From the NCBI GenBank assembly GCA_009782515.1, contig WRIY01000005.1, forward strand, positions 64,812 through 118,571: a DNA stretch of 53,760 bases, given 5' to 3'. Shown in pieces: positions 9,479 to 17,218 of this stretch (positions within the stretch are counted from its first letter, which is position 1; every line of letters begins with the position of its first letter). Made by a program: the position numbers and the translations under genes. The DNA comes from Eubacteriaceae bacterium (GTDB lineage Bacteria > Bacillota > Clostridia > Eubacteriales > Anaerofustaceae). The notes beneath the pieces were generated by a model. That model was not told the DNA's origin. It worked only from the letters and a program-made list of their open reading frames with translations, and searched no databases.

Positions 9479-10759
9479 TTGGAGTATGGCTTGGTACTCA
9501 GTTCGGATGGCTCGAAGAGCTCTTTCGAAATTGGGGCATGGAAGGCTTTGCGAGAGCTGAATATTCATATACCATCTGTATCTGGTTCATTTGTCGGGGC
9601 AATAAACGCTGCGCTCATCGCGCAGGGTGATTTTGAGAAGGCGGTGCGCTTTTGGCGCAATGCATCAGCCCAAAACCTGTTTTATGTTAATAAGACGATT
9701 GCACAAAAATACACCGAAGAGTGGTCGAAAGCTGAAACACGCCAATTCAGGCGGCAGTTTATAAACTTCATTCAAGGCAGGACAGAAGAGCTTACCCCTC
9801 TTAGATCCCTTGTAGAATCATACATAGACGAGCGCCTAATCAGGCAGTCAAAGACATCCCTGGGCTTTGTTTCTATTTCTGTGATGACGCTCGAAGCAGA
9901 GATGCTTACGCTTAACAAAATCCCAAGGGGCCGCCTGCCAAGCTACCTGCTCGCAGCAGCCTGCTTCCCGCAGATTGCGCAGGTGAATCGCGCCCAAGAC
10001 CCTTCATTCTCGCTTGAGTACTCGCCTTACTGGATTATTCAGAATACTGGCACAGAAAAAATCCTTTCTACAGACGATGTATTGGTAATACCGCCAACAC
10101 TGGCAAGCGAAGTAGATATTATTGCTGCCAGCGAGGCAATGGAGCTCACCTTAAACGAATCAGTTGAAAAAATGAGAGCCAACATAAAGCTTGGCTACAT
10201 GGATACAATGCGCAAGTTTGAGGAGTCCCTTGGCGCCTACTACCTGATTAAGCGCGGAGCCAGCATTGAGTTCGAAAGGTTCAAGCAAAAGCTGGGTTCA
10301 GAGCTGCCTGCCCACCTGAATGGCCTGCTTGCCCTGCTTCTTGGACTTAGCGAGTTTGATTCAAACGCTGTTAGAAGCAGCATGTTTGGGCTTCTCTCGC
10401 CGGGTGCTGCCTCAGACCGAAGCCTTATGCTGCTCGAAAACGCAGCAAGGTTTATTGGAGTAAAAAATGATGAGCGGTTTGTGCCTGACCTGCTCTTGAG
10501 CACAGCAATCAGCGAGTCAAGAAAAAGCCTCGAGCATGCAAAAAACCAGCTTATGGCTTCCAGTGACCTGAGGCAGGCGCTGCTGAGCGCATCTGAGCCA
10601 GCCAGAAGCGTGCCTGAGCCGGCATTGTTTATGAAGTATTTCGTTGTGCTCATATCAGCCAAGCCGGACAAGTACGATAGGTTCCTTCCTTTCCTGGAGC
10701 AGCTAAGCCCAAAAGCAACTGCCGCGCTTGCCACGCTGCTGTATCTTACATATACATAA
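9479..10759 (+). CDS. Patatin-fold protein lacking the catalytic residues (pseudo-phospholipase)
   Basis: A 426-residue protein starting at TTG 9479, seven bases after GAGGAGAG (9464-9471). The N-terminal ~200 residues follow the patatin-like phospholipase pattern: strand YGLVLS, then a loop and EIGAWKAL, then the nucleophile elbow before GAINAAL. In active enzymes the oxyanion loop is G-G-G-x-x-G; here it is S-D-G-S-K-S (residues 9-14). The elbow G-x-S-x-G is G36-S-F38-V-G40, so phenylalanine replaces the catalytic serine. I see no D-G-G/A motif for the catalytic aspartate in the expected place (near YSPYWIIQN). The C-terminal half is a helical region I do not recognise. It probably keeps the fold for binding or regulation. 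It is not degraded, so I call it a gene, not a pseudogene. Confidence 0.75.
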   Translation: MEYGLVLSSDGSKSSFEIGAWKALRELNIHIPSVSGSFVGAINAALIAQGDFEKAVRFWRNASAQNLFYVNKTIAQKYTEEWSKAETRQFRRQFINFIQGRTEELTPLRSLVESYIDERLIRQSKTSLGFVSISVMTLEAEMLTLNKIPRGRLPSYLLAAACFPQIAQVNRAQDPSFSLEYSPYWIIQNTGTEKILSTDDVLVIPPTLASEVDIIAASEAMELTLNESVEKMRANIKLGYMDTMRKFEESLGAYYLIKRGASIEFERFKQKLGSELPAHLNGLLALLLGLSEFDSNAVRSSMFGLLSPGAASDRSLMLLENAARFIGVKNDERFVPDLLLSTAISESRKSLEHAKNQLMASSDLRQALLSASEPARSVPEPALFMKYFVVLISAKPDKYDRFLPFLEQLSPKATAALATLLYLTYT

Positions 10760-10889
10760 GCTTTGCTTTATTCATGTGGCCATCGCAACAATAGCATGCA
10801 TATAATTGAGTATGGCTGCAAAATTACAATCTTAATAAGCAGCATGGCCTTTTGAATTTCATCACTATTTCGCAATAAATAAAAATCCA

Positions 10890-10939
10890 CCTAAATCACT
10901 AGGATTTTCTTGACACTGTAGATTTCAATAATATATCAT
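10890..10939 (+). promoter_or_regulatory. iscR promoter with adjacent inverted repeat
   Basis: TTGACA (10910-10915), an 18-base spacer and TATCAT (10934-10939) form a good promoter. Just upstream, CCTAAATCACTAGG (10890-10903) is an inverted repeat CCTA-N6-TAGG, a plausible Rrf2/IscR-type operator for autoregulation. The mRNA leader to the iscR start is about 170 bases. Confidence 0.55.
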
Positions 10940-11119
10940 ATACAAGTTAAGAAAGCCATATGCTTAGCGCCCGTGTGGCATAGCCACAGACGCTATGTTT
11001 TCTGTTAATAAAATGCCACAGCATTTTCGCAGTTTTTTATGGCGATAATTCTTGCAAGCAATAGAATAAAGGGAGGGGCGCGCATTGGGTGCCTAGCGCA
11101 CTGCAAGCGCGCGATATTG

Positions 11120-11551
11120 ATGAAGCTATCAACAAAAGGCACATATGGCCTAAGAGCTCTAATTGATATTGCTGCCAATTCCCAAACTGATCCTGTTTCG
11201 ATAAGCTCTATTAGCACAAGGCAGGCAATGTCTGTGGGGTATCTTGAGCAGCTAATCTCAAAGCTCAAGCGCAGCGGGTTTGTAAACAGCGTGCGCGGGG
11301 TTAGAGGCGGCTATGTCCTGGCAAAGCCAGCTAGCGAAATATCTGTTGGCGATGTGCTTAGAGCGCTGGAAGGAAGCCTCAGCCCGGTTGACTGCCCTGC
11401 TGCGAAAGACGAGGGCGAAGGCTGCGATGAGTCCGGCAGCTGCCTGACAAAGGTTGTTTGGCAAAAAATCAATGACAGCATTAACATAGCTGTTGATGCA
11501 ATAAAGCTGTCCGAAATTATAGAAGAAGCAAAGACAAGCTGCAGCATTTAG
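11120..11551 (+). CDS. iscR: Rrf2-family regulator, IscR-type
   Basis: A 143-residue winged-helix repressor of the Rrf2 family that senses Fe-S status and controls the downstream isc genes. The N-terminus MKLSTKGTYGLRALIDIA is diagnostic and fixes the start at ATG 11120, although no clear ribosome binding site precedes it (a GGGAGGGG lies about 45 bases upstream). The recognition region SVGYLEQLISKLKRSGFV and the wing RGVRGGYVLAK are intact. Three cysteines, C92, C102 and C108, can ligate a [2Fe-2S] cluster; the first spacing is longer than the C-x5-C-x5-C of E. coli IscR. Neighbours iscS and iscU support the assignment. Confidence 0.92.
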   Translation: MKLSTKGTYGLRALIDIAANSQTDPVSISSISTRQAMSVGYLEQLISKLKRSGFVNSVRGVRGGYVLAKPASEISVGDVLRALEGSLSPVDCPAAKDEGEGCDESGSCLTKVVWQKINDSINIAVDAIKLSEIIEEAKTSCSI

Positions 11552-11686
11552 CTGCTGCCAAAAAGCATATATTGCCAGCTTATCAAGTTGGCGCAAAAGC
11601 ATCCCGCGCAGCAAGGCGCGGGGCAACAACAATACAGAAGGGCGCGCCAGCCCGACTAAAGCAAAGGCATGGCGCAATGCAATACG

Positions 11687-12865
11687 ATGATTTATCTAGA
11701 TAATGCTGCTACAACAAAAGTCAGCCCTGAAGTGCTTGACGCAATGATCCCCTTTTATACAGAAGACTATGGAAACGCATCGAGCATTTACAGCTTTGCG
11801 CAAAAGAGCGCTTTGGCTATTTCCAATGCCCGCAAACAAATAGCAAATGTAATCGGCGCTGACGAAAATGAGATATACTTTACCGGCTCAGGCACTGAAT
11901 CTGACAACTGGGCTCTAAAGAGCGCAGTGGAAGTTTATAAAGGCACTGGTGCGCATATAATTACAAGCGCTATAGAGCACCACGCTATATTGCATACTGC
12001 AGAGTGGCTAGGCAAGAATGGGTGCGATATTACAATCATTGGCGTTGACAAAGACGGGGTTGTCGATCTGGCAGAGCTGGAAAATGCTATTCGAAAAGAG
12101 ACAGTCCTAATTTCAATAATGTTTGCCAATAATGAGATTGGCACAATCCAGCCCATAAAAGAGATAGGCGAAATCGCTAAAAAGCATGGGGTGCTGTTCC
12201 ATACCGACGCTGTCCAGGCTTTTGGCCAGGTGCCTATTGATGTTAATGAGCTCCAGATAGACCTGCTATCAGCAAGCGCCCACAAGCTGCACGGGCCAAA
12301 AGGCGTTGGCATGCTGTATGCAAGGAAAGGCACGAAAATAGCCAGCTTTATACATGGCGGAGGCCAGGAGCGCAAAAAGCGCTCTGGCACCGAAAACGTA
12401 GCTGGGATCGCCGGGTTTGGCAAGGCTGCAGAAATCGCTGTTGCCACAATGCAGCAAAGGTCAGAGCGCGAAATACAGCTACGGGACTACTTGATGGGAG
12501 AAATTGAGCGCATTATACCCTACTGCCGCCTTAACGGGCATAGAGTGCAAAGGCTTCCAAACAACGCAAACTACTCGTTTGAGTTTATCGAAGGCGAGTC
12601 AATGCTCTTAATGCTGGATGTCGAGGGCATTTGCGCTTCCAGCGGTTCTGCATGCACATCAGGATCGCTTGACCCGTCGCATGTGCTGCTGGCCATCGGG
12701 CTTAAGCATGAGACAGCCCATGGATCGCTTAGGCTCACACTAAACCATGAGACAACTACTGAAGAGCTGGATTATGTAGTTGCAAACTTGGAAAAAATAA
12801 TACAAAAGCTTAGATCGATGTCTCCGCTATATGAAGACTTTAACAATAAACAGATTCAATCATAA
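11687..12865 (+). CDS. iscS: Cysteine desulfurase IscS/NifS
   Basis: PLP enzyme converting cysteine to alanine and an enzyme-bound persulfide, the sulfur source for Fe-S clusters and tRNA thiolation. The family N-terminus MIYLDNAATTKVSPEVL marks ATG 11687; an in-frame ATG at 11669 is also possible and neither has a strong ribosome binding site. The PLP-binding lysine is K200 in SASAHKLHGPKG, and the catalytic cysteine is C323 in SSGSACTSGS on the mobile loop. Length about 392 residues, normal for group I desulfurases. It follows iscR by 135 bases and precedes iscU by 14, so it donates sulfur to IscU. Confidence 0.95.
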   Translation: MIYLDNAATTKVSPEVLDAMIPFYTEDYGNASSIYSFAQKSALAISNARKQIANVIGADENEIYFTGSGTESDNWALKSAVEVYKGTGAHIITSAIEHHAILHTAEWLGKNGCDITIIGVDKDGVVDLAELENAIRKETVLISIMFANNEIGTIQPIKEIGEIAKKHGVLFHTDAVQAFGQVPIDVNELQIDLLSASAHKLHGPKGVGMLYARKGTKIASFIHGGGQERKKRSGTENVAGIAGFGKAAEIAVATMQQRSEREIQLRDYLMGEIERIIPYCRLNGHRVQRLPNNANYSFEFIEGESMLLMLDVEGICASSGSACTSGSLDPSHVLLAIGLKHETAHGSLRLTLNHETTTEELDYVVANLEKIIQKLRSMSPLYEDFNNKQIQS

Positions 12866-12879
12866 GAGGTGAGCAATTC

Positions 12880-13320
12880 ATGTACACAGAAAAAGTTCTC
12901 GACCACTTTAACAATCCGAGAAATGTTGGGGAAATAGAAAATCCAAGCGGCGTTGGCACTGTTGGCAACGCTACTTGCGGCGATATCATGAGGATTTACC
13001 TTGATATCGATGAAAATGGAATCATACGGGACGTTAAGTTCAAAACTTTCGGATGCGGCGCTGCCGTTGCAACAAGCAGCATGGCAACTGAGCTGGTTAA
13101 GGGCAAGACCGTTCAGGAAGCGCTTGAAGTTACAAATGTAGCTGTTATGGAAGCTTTAGACGGCCTGCCAGCTGTTAAGGTGCATTGCTCTTTATTGGCT
13201 GAAGAAGCTATACACGCTGCGCTGTGGGATTATGCTGAAAAAGCGGGCATAGTCATAGAAGGCCTCGAAAAGCCTAAAGGCGACATTCACGAGGGCGAAA
13301 CTGAGTGCGAAAGCGAATAG
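12880..13320 (+). CDS. iscU: Fe-S cluster assembly scaffold IscU/NifU N-terminal type
   Basis: Scaffold on which IscS-derived sulfur and iron are assembled into clusters. The three ligand cysteines are C33 (ATCGD, with Asp35), C59 (FGCGAA) and C103 (KVHCSLL). The N-terminus MYTEKVLDHFNNPRNVGEI is diagnostic. At 146 residues it carries a short acidic tail with one extra cysteine and no NifU ferredoxin or Nfu domain. The ribosome binding site AGAGGTGAG precedes ATG 12880, and it is co-transcribed with iscS. The L-P-P-V-K Hsc66 recognition motif is replaced by LPAVKVHC, consistent with the absence of hscA/hscB here. Confidence 0.95.
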   Translation: MYTEKVLDHFNNPRNVGEIENPSGVGTVGNATCGDIMRIYLDIDENGIIRDVKFKTFGCGAAVATSSMATELVKGKTVQEALEVTNVAVMEALDGLPAVKVHCSLLAEEAIHAALWDYAEKAGIVIEGLEKPKGDIHEGETECESE

Positions 13321-13381
13321 TTATAAAAAAAGTATTAGCTCTTTGGGCTGCCTCATACACTTTAATATCAGGTGTTTGGAG

Positions 13382-13594
13382 GTGGGTGCAACGAAAAAAA
13401 AGCTGCAATGGCTGTTTATTATCTTTTTGTCTGTAGCAAGCATATGCTATTCAGCTTTCATGCTTTTTAATTGGCCTAGGCCATCACGTGAAAAACAGCA
13501 TGAAGAAGAAAAGCGCAAAGAGCAAATGGAAGTAGAGACTTTTCTGAATGCAAGCAAGCCTCTAATTGTAACTATGTCAAATAACAATAGATAA
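13382..13594 (+). CDS. Possible small single-pass membrane protein
   Basis: A short frame downstream of iscU. After a Lys-rich start (TKKK) comes one hydrophobic segment, LQWLFIIFLSVASICYSAF, then a charged, Lys/Glu-rich region (about EKQHEEEKRKEQMEVE) likely to form a helix, ending in a polar tail. The topology would be a short N-terminus, one TM helix and a charged C-terminal domain. GGAGG lies at 13378-13382, too close to GTG 13382; a TTG at 13343 and an unusual ACG at 13391 are alternatives, so the start is unresolved. A terminator-like hairpin follows directly. No family recognised. Confidence 0.35.
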   Translation: MGATKKKLQWLFIIFLSVASICYSAFMLFNWPRPSREKQHEEEKRKEQMEVETFLNASKPLIVTMSNNNR

Positions 13595-13602
13595 AAGCAA
13601 CA

Positions 13603-13636
13603 GGAGAGGCGCAATATGATATGCTGCCTCCCTTTT
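13603..13636 (+). terminator. Probable terminator after the isc region
   Basis: GGAGAGGC (13603-13610) pairs imperfectly with GCCTCCC (13626-13632), with part of the inner sequence also able to pair, followed by four T. Confidence 0.5.
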
Positions 13637-13858
13637 GCATTTGTTTCATACTGCTTTTTATTTTCAGGCAAGTAAGTGCCCAATAATAATATGGCCTTTC
13701 TTAATAAGGCAATTTAGCCGTTTCCCATTTCTTTTAAGCTTTCGCTGACAATTCCAGATGCGAAAAGGCTTCTTCCTAGGAATTCCAAAAGCCCAATTAA
13801 GCATTGCGAAGCTATGCATATGCGATAAACAAGAGCGCAAGAAGCATTGCCCAAACGT

Positions 13859-13878
13859 AAAAAAGGGCATCTCTGCCC
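13859..13878 (-). terminator. Terminator of the tRNA-Thr gene
   Basis: On the minus strand GGGCA, a four-base GAGA loop and TGCCC are followed by six T. It begins 12 bases after the tRNA 3' end. Confidence 0.85.
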
Positions 13879-13890
13879 AAAGTTTTTTAA

Positions 13891-13966
13891 TGGAGCCTTC
13901 ATCCAGACTCGAACTGGAGACCCCAACCTTACCATGGTTGTGCTCTACCTACTGAGCTATGAAGGC
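13891..13966 (-). tRNA. tRNA-Thr (anticodon GGU)
   Basis: A 76-base cloverleaf on the minus strand: acceptor GCCTTCA paired with TGAAGGC, D arm GCTCAGTAGGTAGAGC, anticodon stem CAACC/GGTTG with loop ATGGTAA (anticodon GGT, bases 13931-13933), T arm TCCAG-TTCGAGT-CTGGA and an encoded CCA end (13891-13893). It has its own promoter and terminator, so it is a single-gene unit. Confidence 0.97.
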
Positions 13967-13978
13967 GATAGCTGCTAA

Positions 13979-14007
13979 ATCATAGCATAACGATTTTGTG
14001 ATGTCAA
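13979..14007 (-). promoter_or_regulatory. tRNA-Thr promoter
   Basis: On the minus strand TTGACA (14007-14002), 17 bases, then TATGAT (13984-13979), ending 12 bases before the tRNA. This is near consensus for the housekeeping sigma factor, as expected for a tRNA. Confidence 0.88.
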
Positions 14008-14289
14008 GCGCCGTTTTATTGCCACCAAAAGGATTATAGCAACCACATAGTTAAGCGAGCATAGCCTTAATGCAAAAATATTGGCTTAATACTCTTTTAG
14101 CTACAGAATCCAAGGCAGCGCCGACAGCATAACAAACAGGTTGGCTTTTTCTCGTCCTTTATATTTTTCACGTGATCTTTCACAATCTGCCAAATATACT
14201 CCTGTCACATTGGACGCTGGAGAGTAAACAGGCAATCGCTGAGGGATTATGCCATTGACTAACAGCATAAGAAGCCAAAACCACTTGTT

Positions 14290-14317
14290 TTGATACACAT
14301 GCTGGCCCTGCTATATT
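14290..14317 (+). promoter_or_regulatory. Promoter of the AAA-ATPase-like gene
   Basis: TTGATA (14290-14295), a 16-base spacer and TATATT (14312-14317) preceded by TGC (extended -10). Transcription would begin around the ribosome binding site at 14324, giving a very short leader. Between the tRNA promoter and this site (14008-14289) I see no gene. Confidence 0.55.
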
Positions 14318-14333
14318 AGTCTTGGAGGTTTTC

Positions 14334-16031
14334 ATGAAGAAGAATTTGCCGATTAGCACTGATGACTTCCCAACTGTCATAGAAAGCTGCTATTTTATTG
14401 ATAAATCGATGTTCATAGCTGAGGTTTTAGGCAATATGAGCGAATCAAAGCTCATTTTGCGCCCCAGGCGCTTTGGAAAGAGCCTGAATATGAACATGCT
14501 TAAAAGCTTTCTTGAAATCGGCTCCCCTAAAGCGCTCTTTGATGGGCTTGCTGTCTCAAAGCTTACAGATTTGTGCGAAGCGCACCAAGGCAAATACCCA
14601 GTTATTTTTTTGACTTTAAAAGATATGAGCGCTGATGGTTTTGATGAAGCATTAGAAGCGCTTTCCATAAGAATCAGCGATGAAGCTGACAGGCTTGGAA
14701 TTGGCAACGGCTGCATAGAGCTTGATACAAGCGAAAATGCTGTTTTTGACAGAATGGCTGAAATGCAGGCGGACAAAGCTGATGTAGCAAGAAGCATTCA
14801 GCTTATGTCAAAAGCGCTATACCGCCGTTATGGAAAAAAGGCGATAGTTCTTATAGACGAATACGATGCGCCAATAAACCAGGCATGCCGAATGGGTTAC
14901 TATGATGAAATGGCTGGCTTATTAAGAGGGCTCTTGGGCCAGGCTTTAGAGAGCAACCCTTATATAGAGTTTGCAGTTTTAATCGGAATATTGTGGCTGC
15001 CAAAAGACAGCATATTTTCAGAGATAAGCAGCATTTCCGTATATACAGCCCTCGACGAAGAGTACAGCAGCCACTTTGGGTTTAGCGAGAATGAAGTGGC
15101 TGCTATGCTCAGCTACTACGGTCTTGGAGATCGTATGAATGATGTGAAAGAGTATTATGACGGCTACAGGATGGGAAGCCATAAGGTATACAACCCATGG
15201 TCTGTCGTGAATGCGTGCTACGATATGATCCCTGAGCCAGGTGCTGAACTGGAAAGGCATTGGGCAAACACAGCTTCAAACAGCTTAGTGCGGGATATTC
15301 TGAGGCAAGACGGCTTTACAGCGCTGGCTTCAATTGAGGATTTGGTTAATGGAGGCACAATCGAAACAGATGCGTCTTTTATGGCAGCATACAGGGGCCT
15401 AATTGGCATTCCGGACAGCGAGGCCTTATGGGGCTTGATGTTTATTGCGGGCTACCTTACTTGGGTGAGCAAGCTGGGCGATGATGCGTATGAGCTAAGG
15501 GCGCCCAACCAAGAAATTAGGGATGCTTTGAGGCAAGACGCGCTTTCGTGGGCAAAGTCAGCAATGCCCATAGACAAAGGGAAGGCTGACAAACTGTATG
15601 AAGCTATGCTTGCCGGCAATGCCAATGAAGCAGAAGCTGTAATTAACGAGCTGCTCGAGGAAGTTTTCAGCGTAAGGGACGGCGTCGTTGTGCATAACGA
15701 TTTTGCTATCAATAAGAAGGATGGCCACTTGATAATAGATGCGCTTCTCTCCTGCAGCTTTCGCTGGATTGTAAGAAGCGGTGCAGAGTCAGGCGATGGA
15801 GATATTGGCATGCTGTGCACAAATGAGGCCATGAGCGCTGCAATCTTGATCGAAGAGAAGTTCTTTGCAACAGACGGCGATGCAGCCCTTTTGCCGAAAG
15901 CAGAGGAGGCTGTTGGCCAAATCATTGCCAAAAGGCACTCCCAGGCCGCCCAGGGTTATAACACTGTTGTTGCAGTAGGCATAGCATATGCAAGGACAAG
16001 GTGCAAGATAGCTATAAAGCAGCTTAGATAG
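14334..16031 (+). CDS. AAA-ATPase-like protein with C-terminal PD-(D/E)XK nuclease domain
   Basis: A 565-residue protein of the 'AAA-ATPase_like plus DUF1703/PD-(D/E)XK' family, common in multiple divergent copies in anaerobes and of unknown cellular role. ATG 14334 has GGAGG at 14324-14328. The N-terminus FPTVIESCYFIDKSMFI is typical. Walker A is the family variant RPRRFGKSLN, and Walker B is IVLIDEYDAPI. YDGYRMGSHKVYNPWSVVN matches the conserved central motif. In the nuclease domain GDIGMLC and LIEEKF supply the D and E-x-K residues. The segment usually close to T-G-V-x-R-I-A-K-E-S-I-F-S-G-L-N-N is altered (IGILWLPKDSIFSEISS), so nucleotide sensing may differ. A defensive or mobile-element role has been proposed for relatives but is not shown here. 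Confidence 0.88.
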   Translation: MKKNLPISTDDFPTVIESCYFIDKSMFIAEVLGNMSESKLILRPRRFGKSLNMNMLKSFLEIGSPKALFDGLAVSKLTDLCEAHQGKYPVIFLTLKDMSADGFDEALEALSIRISDEADRLGIGNGCIELDTSENAVFDRMAEMQADKADVARSIQLMSKALYRRYGKKAIVLIDEYDAPINQACRMGYYDEMAGLLRGLLGQALESNPYIEFAVLIGILWLPKDSIFSEISSISVYTALDEEYSSHFGFSENEVAAMLSYYGLGDRMNDVKEYYDGYRMGSHKVYNPWSVVNACYDMIPEPGAELERHWANTASNSLVRDILRQDGFTALASIEDLVNGGTIETDASFMAAYRGLIGIPDSEALWGLMFIAGYLTWVSKLGDDAYELRAPNQEIRDALRQDALSWAKSAMPIDKGKADKLYEAMLAGNANEAEAVINELLEEVFSVRDGVVVHNDFAINKKDGHLIIDALLSCSFRWIVRSGAESGDGDIGMLCTNEAMSAAILIEEKFFATDGDAALLPKAEEAVGQIIAKRHSQAAQGYNTVVAVGIAYARTRCKIAIKQLR

Positions 16032-16344
16032 GCACCTTTATAGCTACGTGTTTTACATGCTTGTGCTTGCTTGCTCCATTAGCAATTGCTGAAATGCCTA
16101 GCAATCTGTTGCAGCAGCCAGAGCTGCCTGTAGCCAGCATTTGTATTTCTTCCAGCGCAAGCCGCTATATGAAAGCTGCTGCTATAATAAAAGCGCTTTG
16201 GCATATGCAATTGAGCTGCCAAGCGCATTTTTCTTGCTTTTATAACTTCACGGTTTTCGCTTATTTAGGCGCAAGCAGCCACTGCAATAGCTTATCGCAG
16301 CCATTAGAGAGCATATATCGCGCAAATAAGATGAATTCAAACTG
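16032..16344. other. Intergenic stretch without a recognisable gene
   Basis: The gap between the convergent ATPase-like and rhomboid genes. It contains a TGCTATAAT string at 16190-16198 identical to the extended -10 elements elsewhere, but no gene follows on that strand. No RNA gene was recognised. Confidence 0.4.
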
Positions 16345-16917
16345 TTATTTCCTCTTGCCGCCTCTGTAGAAGAAACCATAAAACGATCCCAGGCAACCTC
16401 CGGCTATATGGGTCAGCTGCGAAATATTGTCCTTGCTAAAGCTGTTAAAAACCTCTGTGCCAATATATAAAATGCTTACCAGCATAAACGTTACAGGGAT
16501 ATAGCCTTCCTTAACATTGGTAAAAGATGCGAGCAAAATAAGCAGGAACGCTATGCCGCTTGCCCCAACAAGCATAACTTTAGGAAAAAAGATCGCATGC
16601 AGCAAACCTGAGACTACTGCAGTGACAGCCATCATAATGAGCAAGCGCTTGCTGCCGTATTTTTCCTCGACAATCGGCCCAATAGCAAGTATAAGCAAAA
16701 AGTTGTTTGCAAAATGCGAAAAATCTGCATGGGCAAACACATAAGTAAAGAGCCGCAAATAGAAATCAAGGCTAAGCAAAGAGCTGCGGTATATTGCTAA
16801 AGATTGGTTTATGTTTCTGCTAAGCGCACCGTTAGCAACAAGCATAATAAACGACAGTATTGTAAAGCTTAGTATAACTGGAGCATTAAAATCCAGCCTG
16901 AGCTTTTTGCCTTTCAA
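16345..16917 (-). CDS. Rhomboid-family intramembrane serine protease
   Basis: A six-helix membrane protein of 190 residues. The start is TTG 16917, seven bases after GGAGG (16925-16929); longer frames pass through that site. Rhomboid features in order: HADFSHFANN (H-x5-H-x2-N-type motif in TM2), LLILAIGPIVEEKYG, the catalytic serine S120 in GASGIAF, and the catalytic histidine H170 in LTHIAGG. The Ser-His dyad is intact, so it is probably an active protease cleaving TM segments of membrane proteins. A basic tail (RGGKRK) follows. It lies downstream of the giant pseudokinase membrane protein on the same strand, 301 bases away; whether that protein is a substrate is speculation. Confidence 0.88.
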   Translation of the reverse strand: MKGKKLRLDFNAPVILSFTILSFIMLVANGALSRNINQSLAIYRSSLLSLDFYLRLFTYVFAHADFSHFANNFLLILAIGPIVEEKYGSKRLLIMMAVTAVVSGLLHAIFFPKVMLVGASGIAFLLILLASFTNVKEGYIPVTFMLVSILYIGTEVFNSFSKDNISQLTHIAGGCLGSFYGFFYRGGKRK

Positions 16918-17218
16918 CAAATTTCCTCCTTTGTAGGGTATATCTAACGATAACATAAGGCACACTGCTATACAATGCATTTGGCACTGCTAACGAAACC
17001 CATAAACATAGCATGAGGCCAGCCAAATTTAGCTTCATGCCATTGTATGCCCTATTTAGCAATCTTAGCCTGCAACGACTTAAAGCTTCTGCAAACAAAG
17101 TGCACGGTGTTTGCCGCCAGTTGCGCAGCATGCGGGCAATCAAAAAGGCGCTGCATGTGCGCCCTTTGTATCGTGATATGGTTGCTGCATTAGCATTTTT
17201 TCTTAATTGGCTGCATAG

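Noticed and set aside
13664-13935. Overlapping leftward frames beside the tRNA
   Set aside because: They run into the tRNA and its terminator and have no start signals.
16190-16198. TGCTATAAT as a promoter for a small RNA
   Set aside because: No -35, no recognisable RNA structure or terminator shortly downstream; kept only as part of the motif observation.
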